Made by a program: the position numbers and the translations under genes
DNA from: Pseudorasbora parva
Lineage: Eukaryota; Chordata; Actinopteri; Cypriniformes; Gobionidae
Direction of reading: 5' to 3'
Length of the DNA: 64,000 nt
Assembly: GCF_024679245.1 (NCBI RefSeq)
Contig: NC_090189.1
Location: 37,401,889 to 37,465,888, forward strand
Notes under the pieces: model-generated
Database searches by the model: none
Seen by the model: the letters and a program-made list of their open reading frames with translations, nothing else
What the model was told of the DNA's origin: nothing
In this document: positions 36,722-47,799 of the stretch, piece after piece
How the letters are laid out: each line of letters starts with the position of its first letter
Position numbering within the stretch: position 1 is the first letter of the stretch

Positions 36722-38117
36722 TTCCCCTCTTCTCATAAGGTTCACCTTCTTTCTCTTTTCAAAAATGGACATTCAGCTGTCAGGTAGATAAATATTTGAA
36801 CAGCTACTTTTCAATGTAATCTTCTCTTCTCTTCTCTTCTCTTCTCTTCTCTTCTCTTCTCTTCTCTTCTCTTCTCTTCTCTTCTCTTCTCTTCTCTCTT
36901 CTCTTCTCTTCTCTTCTCTTCTCTTCTCTTCTCTTCTCTTCTCTTCTCTTCTCTGAATATGTCCATTAAGCATTTATCTGCTTACCCCAAGGGCACCCAA
37001 ACATGTAGGTGTGTTTGTTTCTTCAGTAGAACACAAATGAAGATTTTTAACTCAAACCGTTGCTCATGTAATGCATGTCAATGGGGTTTAATTAGAATTA
37101 GTCCCCTTGACCTGCATTATATGAGCAACGGTTGGAGTTAAAAAAATCTTCATCTAACATAAGCAGATAAACATAAAATTTTCATTTTTGGGTGAACTAT
37201 CCCTTTAAACCAGACAAAACAATATGCGAGGGGTCCCTCTGCATTCCTATACATTTTCTCTTTTCTTTCTCTCTCAGCAGGGAGCGCGTTGGCCCTGCAT
37301 CGTGTAGGTTAGAATCCTTGCCTGGGCAGGCAGGGCAACCATGTGTGACAGAGGGCCACTCATTAAATAATGTAGAATGGAGAGTTCATCCAAGGCGCTG
37401 TCATAGCGTGTTACATAGATGAGTGCTTTGTGTACTATACAGCTTCCATACCACATTCCCCCATGCCTACGGAGCTCCAATTACTTCTAGATTTGTTCAG
37501 GAAAAAAGAGGACAGCTAGGCATATGCTACTTTTAACAAAATATCGTCAGTAAAACACTCTCCCACCCCAATTCTCATTACTTTAATGCGAAAAACGAAC
37601 AGGCCTATATCTTTTTTTAAATTGTAAAATATGTATGTATGAATTAGGGTTGTATATAGGGTTTGTTCATAAAAATTGTATTAGTCATTTTTACTGTAAT
37701 ACAATAAAAAAATCACAATTACAATAATGAGAATCTAATAAGAATCATCATAATGAATAAAGCTCTAAATAAGACCTACTTTTCTTTATATAATATAATT
37801 TCTTATGAATTAAATGTAATATAATGCAATATAATATGATGTATAATAAAATGTAAAAGTTGTTATTTAAAAAAATATGTGATTATATGGTTTGACATTT
37901 AGTATTTCTGTGACGAGCGAGAGCCGTGATTACAATTTCATTTTATTGGAATGAGAGAGGTTTGATTATTGAAAAGATGGGACTTTTTTTGGGCTTCAAA
38001 TTTTGGACTGCCATTCACTGTCAATAAAAAGCTTGAAAGAGCCAGGACATTTTTTAATATTGTCTAAAAGAACACTGTCATATATATTTTCATTTTTGGG
38101 TGAACTATCCCTTTAAG
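35525..38117. repeat. Cluster of AAAGGGATAGTTCACCC short-repeat fragments
   Basis: A left end sits at 35527 (AAAGGGATAGTTCACCCAAA), with opposite ends at about 35940-35960, 37175-37207 and 38087-38117 (TTTTTGGGTGAACTATCCCT). Each is a partial or complete copy of one dispersed family. Between them lie a CA tract (36688-36714), the pentanucleotide array and otherwise unassigned AT-rich DNA. No gene was seen. Confidence 0.65.
36820..36954. repeat. (TTCTC)n pentanucleotide array
   Basis: About 27 units of TTCTC with one phase break near 36893-36898. The Arg/Glu/Lys open frame on the minus strand is an artefact of the repeat. Confidence 0.95.
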
Positions 38118-38860
38118 TCAAATGTATATCTCGGATAAAATGCTAACCATAAAGCAACACTTTAAAAATTCTGCCATAGGTCTCTGTCAAGAGACCTACA
38201 GCAACATTAATATTTTTGCAGCTCTTTCTGGCAAATCTCATGTACTTTAACAGGTTTATGCTTTTATATTTCTGTAGAATATAATAATGAATTCATGCGT
38301 TAAGAGAAACTGGGTATAAAGTATTTAATGTGCATTGTTAATGTTAACTGAACTTTAAGTGTGTAGATTATGATAAGGGGTACACTGACTGAAATGTTAC
38401 TGAAAAGCCTTTTTGATGCTTTTGAAATGTCATTCACTAGGATGTGGGCCATTTGCACCAGCTGGAAGTAGTCTTAAAGGAGTTCACCATCTGTGGACAA
38501 AAATATACTACGCAAATAAGTGAATACAAACCCCTGTGGCTACATTTTGTGCATATAGTTCAAATTTAATTATTTGACAGATTATTTTTTTATCCAAATC
38601 AATTTACAATCTAGGCTATATGTTTTATCATTTTATGCATTCCATGGGAATCGAGCCTATAATCATTATATTGCTAACATGCATTCTCAGCATTGCCACA
38701 AGGGGTGTTATAGCGTGAATTAATGTAAATTAGGCTGTGTTTACACTTATATTCACATCTGACACAGATCAGAATTTGTTGCACACGTATAAACGCAAAC
38801 AAAAGTAGAAATAGGTTAGAGATCAGTTCTGAGCCTCTTCTAAATGTGGTTTTAAATCAG
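38118..38860. other. No gene seen
   Basis: AT-rich DNA without recognised features. Confidence 0.4.
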
Positions 38861-39522
38861 GTACAGTCCACCCAGAAAGTATTCACAGCGCTTCACCTTT
38901 TCCACATTTTGTTGTTACAGCCTTTTTCCAAAATGCATTAAATTAATTATTTTACTCAAATTTCTGCAAACAATACCCCATAATGGCAATGTAAAAGAAG
39001 GTGTAAAGGTCCCAATAAGCACAGTGGCCTCCATAATCCATAAATGGAAGAAGTTTGGAACCACCGGGACTCTTCCTAGAGCCCGCCGCCCAGCCAAACT
39101 GAGCGATCAGAGAAGGGTGTAAGTCAGGGAGATGACCATCTCTGCAGCACTCCACCAATCAGGCCTATATTGAGTTGCCAGACAGAAGCTACTTCTCAGT
39201 AAAAGGCCACCTGGAGTTTGCCAAAGGTACCTGAAGGACTTTCAGACCATGAGAAACAAATTTCTCTGGTCTGATGAAATAATTTTTTTTACTCTTTGGC
39301 CTGAATGGCAAGTGTCATTTCTGGAGGAAACCAGGCACCGCTCACCACCTAGCCAATACCATCCTGAAAGTGAAGCATAGTGGTGGCAGCATCATGCTGT
39401 GGGGATGTTTTTCAGCGGCAAGAACTGGGAGACTAGTCAGGATCGAGGGAAAGATAAATGCAGCAATGTACAGAGACATCCTTGATGAAAACCTGCTTCA
39501 TTGCACTCTGGACCGATCAGAC

Positions 39523-40680
39523 TGTACAGGGAGTAACCAGGTGTTCGGATGGATCAAATATATGAGATAATGAATCGGGTTTGATGTTCTTGGAACCCAG
39601 GCGGTACGAGAGAGTAAAGTCAAAACGTCCGGAAAAAAAAGTGCCCACGGAGCCTGCCTGGAGTTGAGTCTTTTGGCAGATCTAATATATTCAAGGTTCT
39701 TACGATCGGTCCAGACGATAAAAGGTACCCCCGACCCCTCTAACCAATGGCGCCACTTCTCTAACGCTAACTTGACAGCCAACAACTCTCTGTTACCAAT
39801 GTCATAGTTATGTTCGGCGGGTGATAAATGATGGGAGAAAAACGTACAAGGGTGCATCTTGTTGTCTGAAGAAGCGTGCTGGGAGAGAACTGCACCTACC
39901 CCCACCTCTGAAGCGTCGACCTCCACCACGAACTGACGTGTGGTATCAGTGGCGACTAAGATGGAAGCGGAAACAAAGCGACCTTTGAGGTTGGAAAATA
40001 CAGCCTCAGCTGTATTCAACCACCTGAACCTCGTTCTGGGGGAGGTCAAGGCAGTCAGAGGTGTGGCTAGTTGGCTGAAGTTGCGGAAAAAAAACGCAGA
40101 TAGAAGTTGGCAAAATCCAGAAAATGCTGTAGGGCCTTACAGGAATCTGGACTTGGCCAATCTATCACAGCCTTAACTTTGTCAGGGTCCATGCGCACTC
40201 CCTCAGAAGAGACGATGTAAACTAGGAAGGAAAATCGCATTTCTTCGCCTTGACAAAAAGGCCATTCTGTAGCAGCCCCTGAAGCACTCATCTGGCATGT
40301 TGAACGTGTTCCTGGAGAGACAAAGAAAAAATCAATATGTCATCCAGGTAAACATATATGAACTGGTCAACAATGTCTCTCAACACGTCATTGACGAGTG
40401 CCTGAAAAACCGCTGCAGAGTTAGAAAGGCCGAAAGGCATAACCAAGTATTCAAAATGCCCCCTGTTAAACGCGGTTTTCCATTCATCCCCCTTCCTTAT
40501 GCGAACCAAATGATAGGCATTACGTAAATCCAAGGATACGTATTCTTTACCGTGATGTTGTTCAGCTCTCTGTAATCAATACAAGGTCGCAGATAACCAT
40601 CCCTCTTGCCCACAAAAAAGAACCCCGTCCCCGCTGGAGAAGAGGAAGGTTGGATGAATCCGGCCGCTAGAGAATCAGAA
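39523..40680 (-). pseudogene. Ty3/Gypsy reverse transcriptase and RNase H remnants
   Basis: RT palm: the [11 protein letters not shown] block, then [13 protein letters not shown] and the active-site box [11 protein letters not shown] (about 40340-40530). A frameshift leads to VSSEGVRMDPDKVKAVIDWP (about 40150-40230). A second leads to RNase H ([18 protein letters not shown] and [20 protein letters not shown], about 39750-39960). A short in-frame deletion removes residues before DLRNAYH. Upstream of 40680 the domain is cut by the Tc1 insertion and resumes at 42322. Three reading frames are used, so no enzyme can be made. Confidence 0.85.
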
Positions 40681-40685
40681 ATATA

Positions 40686-42319
40686 CAGTATTGTTCAAAA
40701 TAATAGCAGTACAATGTGACTAACCAGAATAATCAAGGTTTTTCGTATATTTTTTTATTGCTACGTGGCAAACAAGTTACCAGTAGGTTCAGTAGATTCT
40801 CAGAAAACAAATGAGACCCAGCATTCATGATATGCACGCTCTTAAGGCTGTGCAATTGGGCAATTAGTTGAATTAGTTGAAAGGGGTGTGTTCAAAAAAA
40901 TAGCAGTGTGGCATTCAATCACTGAGGTCATCAATTTTGTGAAGAAACAGGTGTGAATCAGGTGGCCCCTATTTAAGGATGAAGCCAACACTTGTTGAAC
41001 ATGCATTTGAAAGCTGAGGAAAATGGGTCGTTCAAGACATTGTTCAGAAGAACAGCGTACTTTGATTAAAAAGTTGATTAGAGCGGGGAAAACCTATAAA
41101 GAGGTGCAACAAAATGATAGGCTGTTCAGCTAAAATGATCTCCAATGCCTTAAAATGGAGAGCAAAACCAGAGAGACGTGGAAGAAAACGGAAGACAACC
41201 ATCAAAATGGATAGAAGAATAACCAGAATGGCAAAGGCTCAGCCAATGATCACCTCCAGGATGATCAAAGACAGTCTGGAGTTACCTGTAAGTACTGTGA
41301 CAGTTAGAAGACGTCTGTGTGAAGCTAATCTATTTTCAAGAATCCCCCGCAAAGTCCCTCTGTTAAAAAAAAGGCATGTGCAGAAGAGGTTACAATTTGC
41401 CAAAGAACACATCAACTGGCCTAAAGAGAAATGGAGGAACATTTTGTGGACTGATGAGAGTAAAATTGTTCTTTTTGGGTCCAAGGGCCACAGGCAGTTT
41501 GTGAGACGACCCCAAAACTCTGAATTCAAGCCACAGTACACAGTGAAGACAGTGAAGCATGGAGGTGCAAGCATCATGATATGGGCATGTTTCTCCTACT
41601 ATGGTGTTGGGCCTATTTATCGCATACCAGGGATCATGGATCAGTTTGCATATGTTAAAATACTTGAAGAGGTCATGTTGCCCTATGCTGAAGAGGACAT
41701 GCCCTTGAAATGGTTGTTTCAACAAGACAATGACCCAAAACACACTAGTAAACGGGCAAAGTCTTGGTTCCAAACCAACAAAATTAATGTTATGGAGTGG
41801 CCAGCCCAATCTCCAGACCTTAATCCAATTGAGAACTTGTGGGGTGATATCAAAAATGCTGTTTCTGAAGCAAAACCAAGAAATGTGAATGAATTGTGGA
41901 ATGTTGTTAAAGAATCATGGAGTGGAATAACAGCTGAGAGGTGCCACAAGTTGGTTGACTCCATGCCACACAGATGTCAAGCAGTTTTAAAAAACTGTGG
42001 TCATACAACTAAATATTAGTTTAGTGATTCACAGGATTGCTAAATCCCAGAAGAAAAAAAAATGTTTGTACAAAATAGTTTTGAGTTTGTACAGTCAAAG
42101 GTAGACACTGCTATTTTTTTGAACACACCCCTTTCAACTAATTGCCCAAATTGCACAGCCTTAAGAGCGTGCATATCATGAATGCTGGGTCTTGTTTGTT
42201 TTCTGACAATCTACTGAACCTACTGGTAACTTGTTTGCCACGTAGCAATAAAAAATATACTAAAAACCTTGATTATTCTGGTTAGTCACATTGTACTGCT
42301 ATTATTTTGAACAATACTG
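40686..42319 (+). mobile_element. Young Tc1/mariner element inside Gypsy RT
   Basis: Ends CAGTATTGTTCAAAATAATA and its complement are flanked by TA at 40684-40685 and 42320-42321. The roughly 215-bp terminal repeats (40686 to about 40905, about 42105 to 42319) differ at only a handful of positions. Each holds an outer motif GTTCAAAATAATAGCAGT and an inner GTTCAAAAAAATAGCAGT (IR/DR layout). High repeat identity and the near-intact transposase indicate a recent insertion. Removing it with one TA restores continuity of the RT frame. Confidence 0.95.
41023..42019 (+). pseudogene. Tc1/mariner transposase, one frameshift from intact (331 aa)
   Basis: The start at 41023 ([20 protein letters not shown]) opens the DNA-binding domain. 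One extra base near 41108-41114 shifts the frame, and from 41114 the protein is open for 301 residues to the stop at 42019. Visible in order: [20 protein letters not shown] (second helix-turn-helix and basic stretch), the first catalytic Asp in [11 protein letters not shown], the glycine-rich [12 protein letters not shown] box, the second Asp in [12 protein letters not shown] and the Glu in [10 protein letters not shown]. Spacing between second Asp and Glu is 34 (DD34E). Length is normal for the family. The single indel is the only lesion I see. Confidence 0.9.
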
Positions 42320-42464
42320 TATTTCTCCATGGCCTTCCTCTCAGGAACGGAAAAGGAGTAAAGTTTGCCCTTAGGCGGAGATTAACCTGGCACTAGGTCT
42401 ATAGCACAGTCATAGGGACAATGCGGAGGAAGAGAAGCAGCTCAAGACTTACTGAACAATTCCT

Positions 42465-42782
42465 TCAGGTCCAGATACTCCGCAGGCATTTTGACAAATC
42501 CGTCGCCTTCTCCTGAAACACAGAAACAGAGACAGAAGAACAAGCAGAGACAAGACAAGACCCGTGGCAGGACTCGCTCCACATGGACACCGAGTTGGAG
42601 CCCCAGTCCACACGGGGATTGTGTTTTACGAGCCAGGGGTGCCCCAACACAATAGGTGTGACAGGTGAGTGCATGAGGAGGAAGGAGATGGTCTCAGTAT
42701 GATTGCCAGAGGTGATGAGGGTTATGGGTCCATTGGATAGGGAGATGTTGGAAAGTGGTTGTCCGTTGAGTGCACTGACCAA
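42465..42782 (-). pseudogene. Ty3/Gypsy protease-region fragment
   Basis: MHSPVTPIVLGHPWLVKHNP is the tail of a retroviral-type aspartic protease (the ILG-like box followed by PWL). The D-S/T-G active site lies upstream in disturbed frame near 42800-42850. Frames around it are broken. Confidence 0.7.
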
Positions 42783-43283
42783 GATCTGGTGAGGAAGAGA
42801 TGAGATGAGAAGGTGTAACTAGTGTGCCAGGTAAATATCCATAAAGTTCCCCTCGGCCCCAGAATCCACGAGTGCATGTGCGGTGTGAGTCCTGTTGTTC
42901 CCCCATCTCAGTCTTACCGGAAGGAGAGTGGATGGTGAGGGCTTCCCGGCGGAGATCCCAACCAATAGTAGCCTCAGCTTTACTATCGGGCTTGATCCCG
43001 GGCCAGCACAGTAAAGGCAAAGTCCTTGGGACCTCCGCCTCTCTCTCTCACCTCCCTACCTGCATGGGCTCGTGATCCATGGGACCGACCGTGCTCTACT
43101 CCATACTGCCCCAACCTCTAGCACAACCTCTACGGTTGTGGCCCGTTGGAATTAGTTGGCCCAGCTGGTTGATATGGGTATCCACCTGCAGCACAAGATC
43201 GATAAGCCCATTGAGTTGAGGAGGCAATTCCAACATATACATTTATTTTTAAACATGTCGGCCAGCCCATGCAGGAATATATC

Positions 43284-43883
43284 TCACTGTGCCTCCGTGT
43301 TCCATTTGCACTCAGCGGCCAGAATGCGAAATTCGATCGAGTAGTCGGCCACTGAGGAGCTTCCCTGTTTCAGGTCGGCGAGTCTTCTGGCCGCTTCGTT
43401 GCCCTCTACCTTCCAGTCAAACACTCTATTCATCTCGGCGGCTAGTGCATGGAATGAGGTACAGCATGGTTCTTGGTTCTCCCACACCGCCGTTCCCCAC
43501 AGAGCTGCTTTCCTCTTCAGTAAAGTCTGAATAAATGCCACCTTGGCCTCTTCAGTCTCGAACGTCATGGGCTATAGCGAAATATTCATAGAACATTAAG
43601 TGAGAAACGCTCTACAAAAATCTGGCTCACCAGCATAACTCTCTGGAACAGTTAGGCGTGGCTCAGGGCGATGACTTCTTTCGAGTGCGACAGGGGAAAC
43701 GGCCGGTGTTGGCAACACAGTGGGAGCGCTCAGGAGTTGTATCTGCTGGGTGAGCCCGGACACCTGCGTCACAAGCGCTTGGACAGCGTGTCCGGTGGAA
43801 GAGATGCTCTCCTGCTGCTGATCCATCCTGGCAATGCTATGCTCCACAAAATCTTTGAACGATGTTGCACTTGCTGCTTCCAT
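43284..43883 (-). pseudogene. Ty3/Gypsy gag, two in-frame stops
   Basis: The start at 43883 (MEAASATSFKDFVEHSIARM) fits gag of this group, preceded by the LTR. After PESYAGEPDF two stop codons (near 43594 and 43567) interrupt the frame; both are one C-to-T change from a glutamine codon. The same frame continues with FETEEAKVAFIQTLLKRKAA and the WKVEGNEAARRLADLKQGSS segment typical of the capsid C-terminal part. A zinc knuckle was not found intact. Confidence 0.8.
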
Positions 43884-43900
43884 AGTTGGTAAGCTCGTTC

Positions 43901-44379
43901 TGTAACGGTAAACAGGACGGAAGCAAATGCAATGCAAAAGGTAATGTTTATTGAACAGATACTCAAGAGTAATGAAAGATTGTTGCACAATGCTTCTGCA
44001 CAAAGGCAGTAGAGCAGGAATATAGCCAGCAGGAGAGCATGACGCAGGGACTGAGATGGGAATCCTGAAGACAGCGTGATGGTGAAGGTGAGTCCGTGGT
44101 GAGATCGACGAGTGAAGAGTCCAGAGTCCAGTACACAGGAAACACGAGGAACAAGAAACAGGAATGCAACACGGGAGACTCAAACAACAATCTGACAACA
44201 TGGAGAGGGAGAGAAGGCATTAAGTAGGCTGGTAATGATGAAGTGCAGCTGCTGCTCATCAGGATAATGAGCGGCCATGCCCGCTAGAACAAACAATGTA
44301 ACGAGACACACCCACACAACATACATCTACACCACATAATTGAAATTAGAAGGAGACAGCTGATTTACCAACCGTGACA
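43901..44379 (-). repeat. Ty3/Gypsy 5' LTR
   Basis: Read on the minus strand it starts TGTCACGGTTGG and ends ACCGTTACA, with TG...CA ends and an imperfect 9-base inverted tip. It lies immediately upstream of gag. It is 479 bp long. The neighbouring sequence downstream starts GAACGAGCTTACC and does not carry an obvious TGG-type primer-binding site. Confidence 0.8.
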
Positions 44380-44528
44380 ACGTGTGATTTTTGTTTTGTT
44401 TAAATGTTTTTAATAAATATGCAAAGATTTCAAACTAATTACTTTTACATTGTCATTATGGGGTATTGCTTGTAGAATTTTGAGAAAAACAATTAATTTA
44501 ATCCATCCAGTTTTCAGAGTAGGCTAAT

Positions 44529-45425
44529 TGTATACATGTAAACATATATTTACTGTGGTCTGAGAATACTTCATAGGTGTAACTCTCATGCAGAGTTTGA
44601 AAATTGCCAGTGTGATATCCTTGGGCTCACTTTTTGGTCATTTTAGCTGAGATTGACAATTCAGAACACTATTACGCATGCCAGGAGAGTAGATGGCAAT
44701 GTCACTTTGTAAAGAAAGCAAATAGATTGAAAACATAATACCAATGGCGTAACTTTGTTTTAAAAAGTGGGTGGGACAGGAGTGTTTTTACTTTGTAATG
44801 TAAATTCAATGCAATTAGCGTTGACGCATCAACAGTGTGTGCTTTAACATGCACGTTCTTAAGCCGATTTTGCCTAATAAGCCGTCAATGAACATAGTCA
44901 TGTAAACGCGGTAACCCACTTTCTTTTATCGGAGCAATGCCATAAACGGCGTAAGCATAAACCGGTCAGGACAGGTCATTTTTTGCCTCTTACACTGATT
45001 TTGCGCGGCATGTAAACGCATTACCTTGCTTTCTATCGGCTTATTGAAGTACGCATGTGTGATGGGTGACAAAAACGCAAATTTAGAGCAGATTTAAATG
45101 CATCCACACAGAGCAAACTAGCGTTTTGCATGAAATAAGGACATATATCACAAACGCCGACTCTTTTGAGACCCAGACAGTTGTGAAGATGTGTTCTTAT
45201 CCCTTGCAGCAGAAGTAGAAGAGGTTCAGTCAAAACGCTGCATAAGTGCATGAGGATATAAGCCGTAAAACTCCCGCTGACACGGTGCACACTTTATTTA
45301 ACATCACAACTGACGTAACATTTGGAAAACTCAGTCCGATACGGACATTATTATTTTTGACGGCACTACAAGGAAATAACCCGGTTTATTAATAAAGTCA
45401 CGTAAAAGCGGCTTACTTGCATTGT
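44529..45425. other. Flank with recurring GCATGTAAACG motifs
   Basis: The stretch from about 44840 has several CATGTAAACGC motifs and AAGCCGATTTTGCC-like phrases. Similar sequence resumes right of the DIRS element (50404-50440 and 51310-51360). It is probably one dispersed repeat into which the DIRS and the 50448 element inserted. No gene was seen. Confidence 0.45.
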
Positions 45426-45427
45426 CA

Positions 45428-45717
45428 GTTCCCTTTCGAGAGAGGTTCCTCGTATTACGTATGGGAAAAACTCCTTTTCTCAAGAATGTGAAGCAAAACT
45501 TTTAATAAAGGTATCTATGTAAAGCGCAGTGAGCTGCACGGCCATAGCCCAGCGCGAGGAGCGCTCTGATTGGCCGGGCCGCGGCAACTGCAGGAACCTA
45601 TGGTGAGGCGGCTGAGAGGAACGAACCAATGGGGGGCGTTCCAGAAGCCCGCCGAAAAAGGTGCTTATATTTGCATACAGGAGGCTATATAAGACCCTAA
45701 TTCGCCATAGGTGTCAG
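45428..45717 (+). repeat. DIRS left inverted terminal repeat with promoter
   Basis: About 290 bp. It matches the inverse of 50089-50370 with few differences. It contains TATATAAG (about 45686-45693), GC-rich sequence with CCAAT-type motifs (GGCCGGGCCGCGG nearby) and ends with GGTGTCAG. The TATA box just inside the repeat suggests transcription starts here towards the coding region. Confidence 0.85.
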
Positions 45718-46230
45718 ATTTTATCTCCTTCAGCGATACCTTCGCTGGTCTCCGGAAGAAGCACCGCCGTTGAAAAGGCACCAGCGGAACCTGCAGCTGA
45801 GGACGACGAACTCCCTCTCCACCTTCTCTGCCGTTCCAGCTACGCCATCCGGCGTTATATATCCTTTAAACTGTGTCTATGTTGAGTGTTATATGTGTTT
45901 GTGTGTGTGTTGCCGCTGCAACGCCACTTCTAGAGCTTACAGGCTTGTTCTACTCGAGGACTCTCTCGTTCCGCCGCGTCGTTAAGCGCCGCGGAAAGAC
46001 GGAGCTCTTCTCACTCTCCCTCTGCTCTCGTCCCGTCGCGCTGAATAGCGCAGCGGAAAGAGAGAATGTTAGAGGACATGAGCACACTCAAGCCAAAGCT
46101 CTCTTCACTCTGCCGCCGCCGCGGCTCTTCTTCCGCCGCTGCCACAGAGTTGTTCTCACTCTTCTCTCATTCCGTCGCGCTACAGCCACGGACAGAGAAT
46201 ACTAGAGTGAATAGGCGAACTCGAGCCTAA

Positions 46231-46800
46231 GCTCTCGTCACTATACCGTCGCGCTGAGGAGGCGCCGCGGACAGACGGAGTTTTTCCTCACTCTTCCTCT
46301 TCTCTAGTTCAGTCGCGATATCGCCGCGGACAGAGAATACTAGAGTGAACAAACTAAATCGAGCCGAAGCTCTCGCCGTGCTGAAGAAGCGCCGTGGACA
46401 GACGGAGTTTTTCCTCGCTCTTCCTCTTCTCTAGTTCAGTCGCGATATCGCCACGGACAGAGAATACTAGAGTGAATAAACTAACTCGAGCCGAAGCTCT
46501 CGCCGTGCTAGAAGCGCCGCGGACAGACGGAGTTTTTCCTCGCTCTTCCTCTTCTCTAGTTCAGTCGCGATATCGCCGCGGACAGAGAATACTAGAGTGA
46601 ATAAACTAACTCGAGCCGAAGCTCTCGCCGTGCTAGAAGCGCCGCGGACAGAGTTTTTCCTCACGCTTCCAATTCTCGTTCTGTCGCTCTATCGCCGCGG
46701 ACAGAGAATACTAGAGTGAATAAACAAACTCGAGCCGAAGCTCTCGCCGTGCTCATTCTACCGCCGCCGTGCTGAAGCGCTGCGGACAGAGAATACTAGA
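46231..46800. repeat. About 125-bp GC-rich tandem repeat in DIRS leader
   Basis: A unit starting CTCTCGCCGTGCTAGAAGCG and ending ACTCGAGCCGAAG repeats about four times (phase markers at about 46370, 46498, 46621 and 46740), with earlier diverged copies from about 45990. It lies in the 5' leader, before the first coding domain. Open frames in it are repeat-driven. Confidence 0.85.
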
Positions 46801-47799
46801 GTAAGTTAGACGAGCGAGCTCGGGCTGTTGGGTATGTCAAGAACAATGTCGCTGCAGCACGCGCTTACTGCCAAGGAAGTTGTAATGGCTGCCTTGTCAT
46901 GATAGCGCGCGCCCCTTCCACAGCGATTTGCTGACTAGAGTGCGGCTTACGTCATAGCACGTGCTCACTGTCAGAGCATAAGGGCGTCGGAAAATGGCTG
47001 CCAAGCTAAGCCCTTTTTTCACTCTATCACTTCCAGTCCCCTTTATTCAGGCGGCTGGAAAGGTTTTTACACTGTAGACAAAGTGTCCACTACACAGTGT
47101 GCACCCCTACATAAGCACTGTTAATTCAGCCTCACAAAATCACAAATAAATCCCGCCGCGGCCGGATTACACCATATAAAGTCAACTAGCCTTATTGCAG
47201 TCAACTAGCCTGTGGTCAAACACGCTTGTCTGCATGTGTGCTTTCAGTCTAGACTGGCTCACATACCACCCGCACTTCCTTACATTCTCCCAGTTCCCTT
47301 AAGTTAAGTGACTGGAGATGAAATATTGCAGTCAACTAGCCTGTGTTAAACACGCTCGTCTGCACACTAATGCTGTGTGCGTTTACCCCTGTGGATTTGC
47401 TCACTGGTTTGCACTGTGGGTATTCTACGTAGGTTGTGCGCCACTGCACATTGTTTACACTACACACAAAAGAGCTTTCTATGTAGGAAATGTGCCCACT
47501 TTACAGTCTGCACTCCTGCACCCAAGCACTTTTCACAAAGTTCACTCTCGCACACACAATATAAATGTGAGGCGCGCGCCCACTGCAAAGCCTGCACCGC
47601 CAAAACTAACACTATCCCCACAGTGTTACAAGCAGTGTTACAGCACAAGCAACCCGACTAACAGGCCCCTATTACTAAGCGGCCAGCCCCCGAATCTAAT
47701 TCAACCCCTGGCTTTACGAGCCCAGGCCTGGCAGGCCATTCCTGGTATATAATATTGGGTGTTGAACATATAAAACGAGGTTCTCGCTACAGTTTTGCT

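Larger units (their letters stand above)
39523..44379 (-). mobile_element. Truncated Ty3/Gypsy retrotransposon, minus strand
   Basis: In minus-strand order: LTR (43901-44379), gag, protease, reverse transcriptase, RNase H. The sequence ends about 15 residues past RNase H, so integrase and the 3' LTR are missing. The RT region is interrupted by a younger Tc1/mariner (40686-42319). Frames change several times and gag has two internal stops. It belongs to the Ty3/Gypsy order by domain order and motifs. Confidence 0.9.
38864..44528 (+). pseudogene. Old Tc1-like element split by a Ty3/Gypsy insertion
   Basis: The left end CAGTCCACCCAGAAAGTATT follows TA at 38862-38863. The transposase remnant runs on the plus strand, with the block [20 protein letters not shown] at about 39373-39430 and DILDENLLH near 39476. 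It breaks off at about 39522. The other side resumes at 44380 with the inner part of the right terminal repeat. The stretch encoding the last two catalytic residues is absent, so a deletion accompanied or followed the insertion. It is the same family as the Tc1 at 23228-24940. Confidence 0.8.

Noticed and set aside
36773..36973. Arg-Glu-Lys-rich protein
   Set aside because: It translates the TTCTC pentanucleotide array.
39940..40176. Plus-strand frame in the Gypsy region
   Set aside because: It is the complement of the RNase H coding strand.
45500..46830. CpG-island promoter of a host gene
   Set aside because: The GC-rich DNA is the terminal repeat and leader of the DIRS element.
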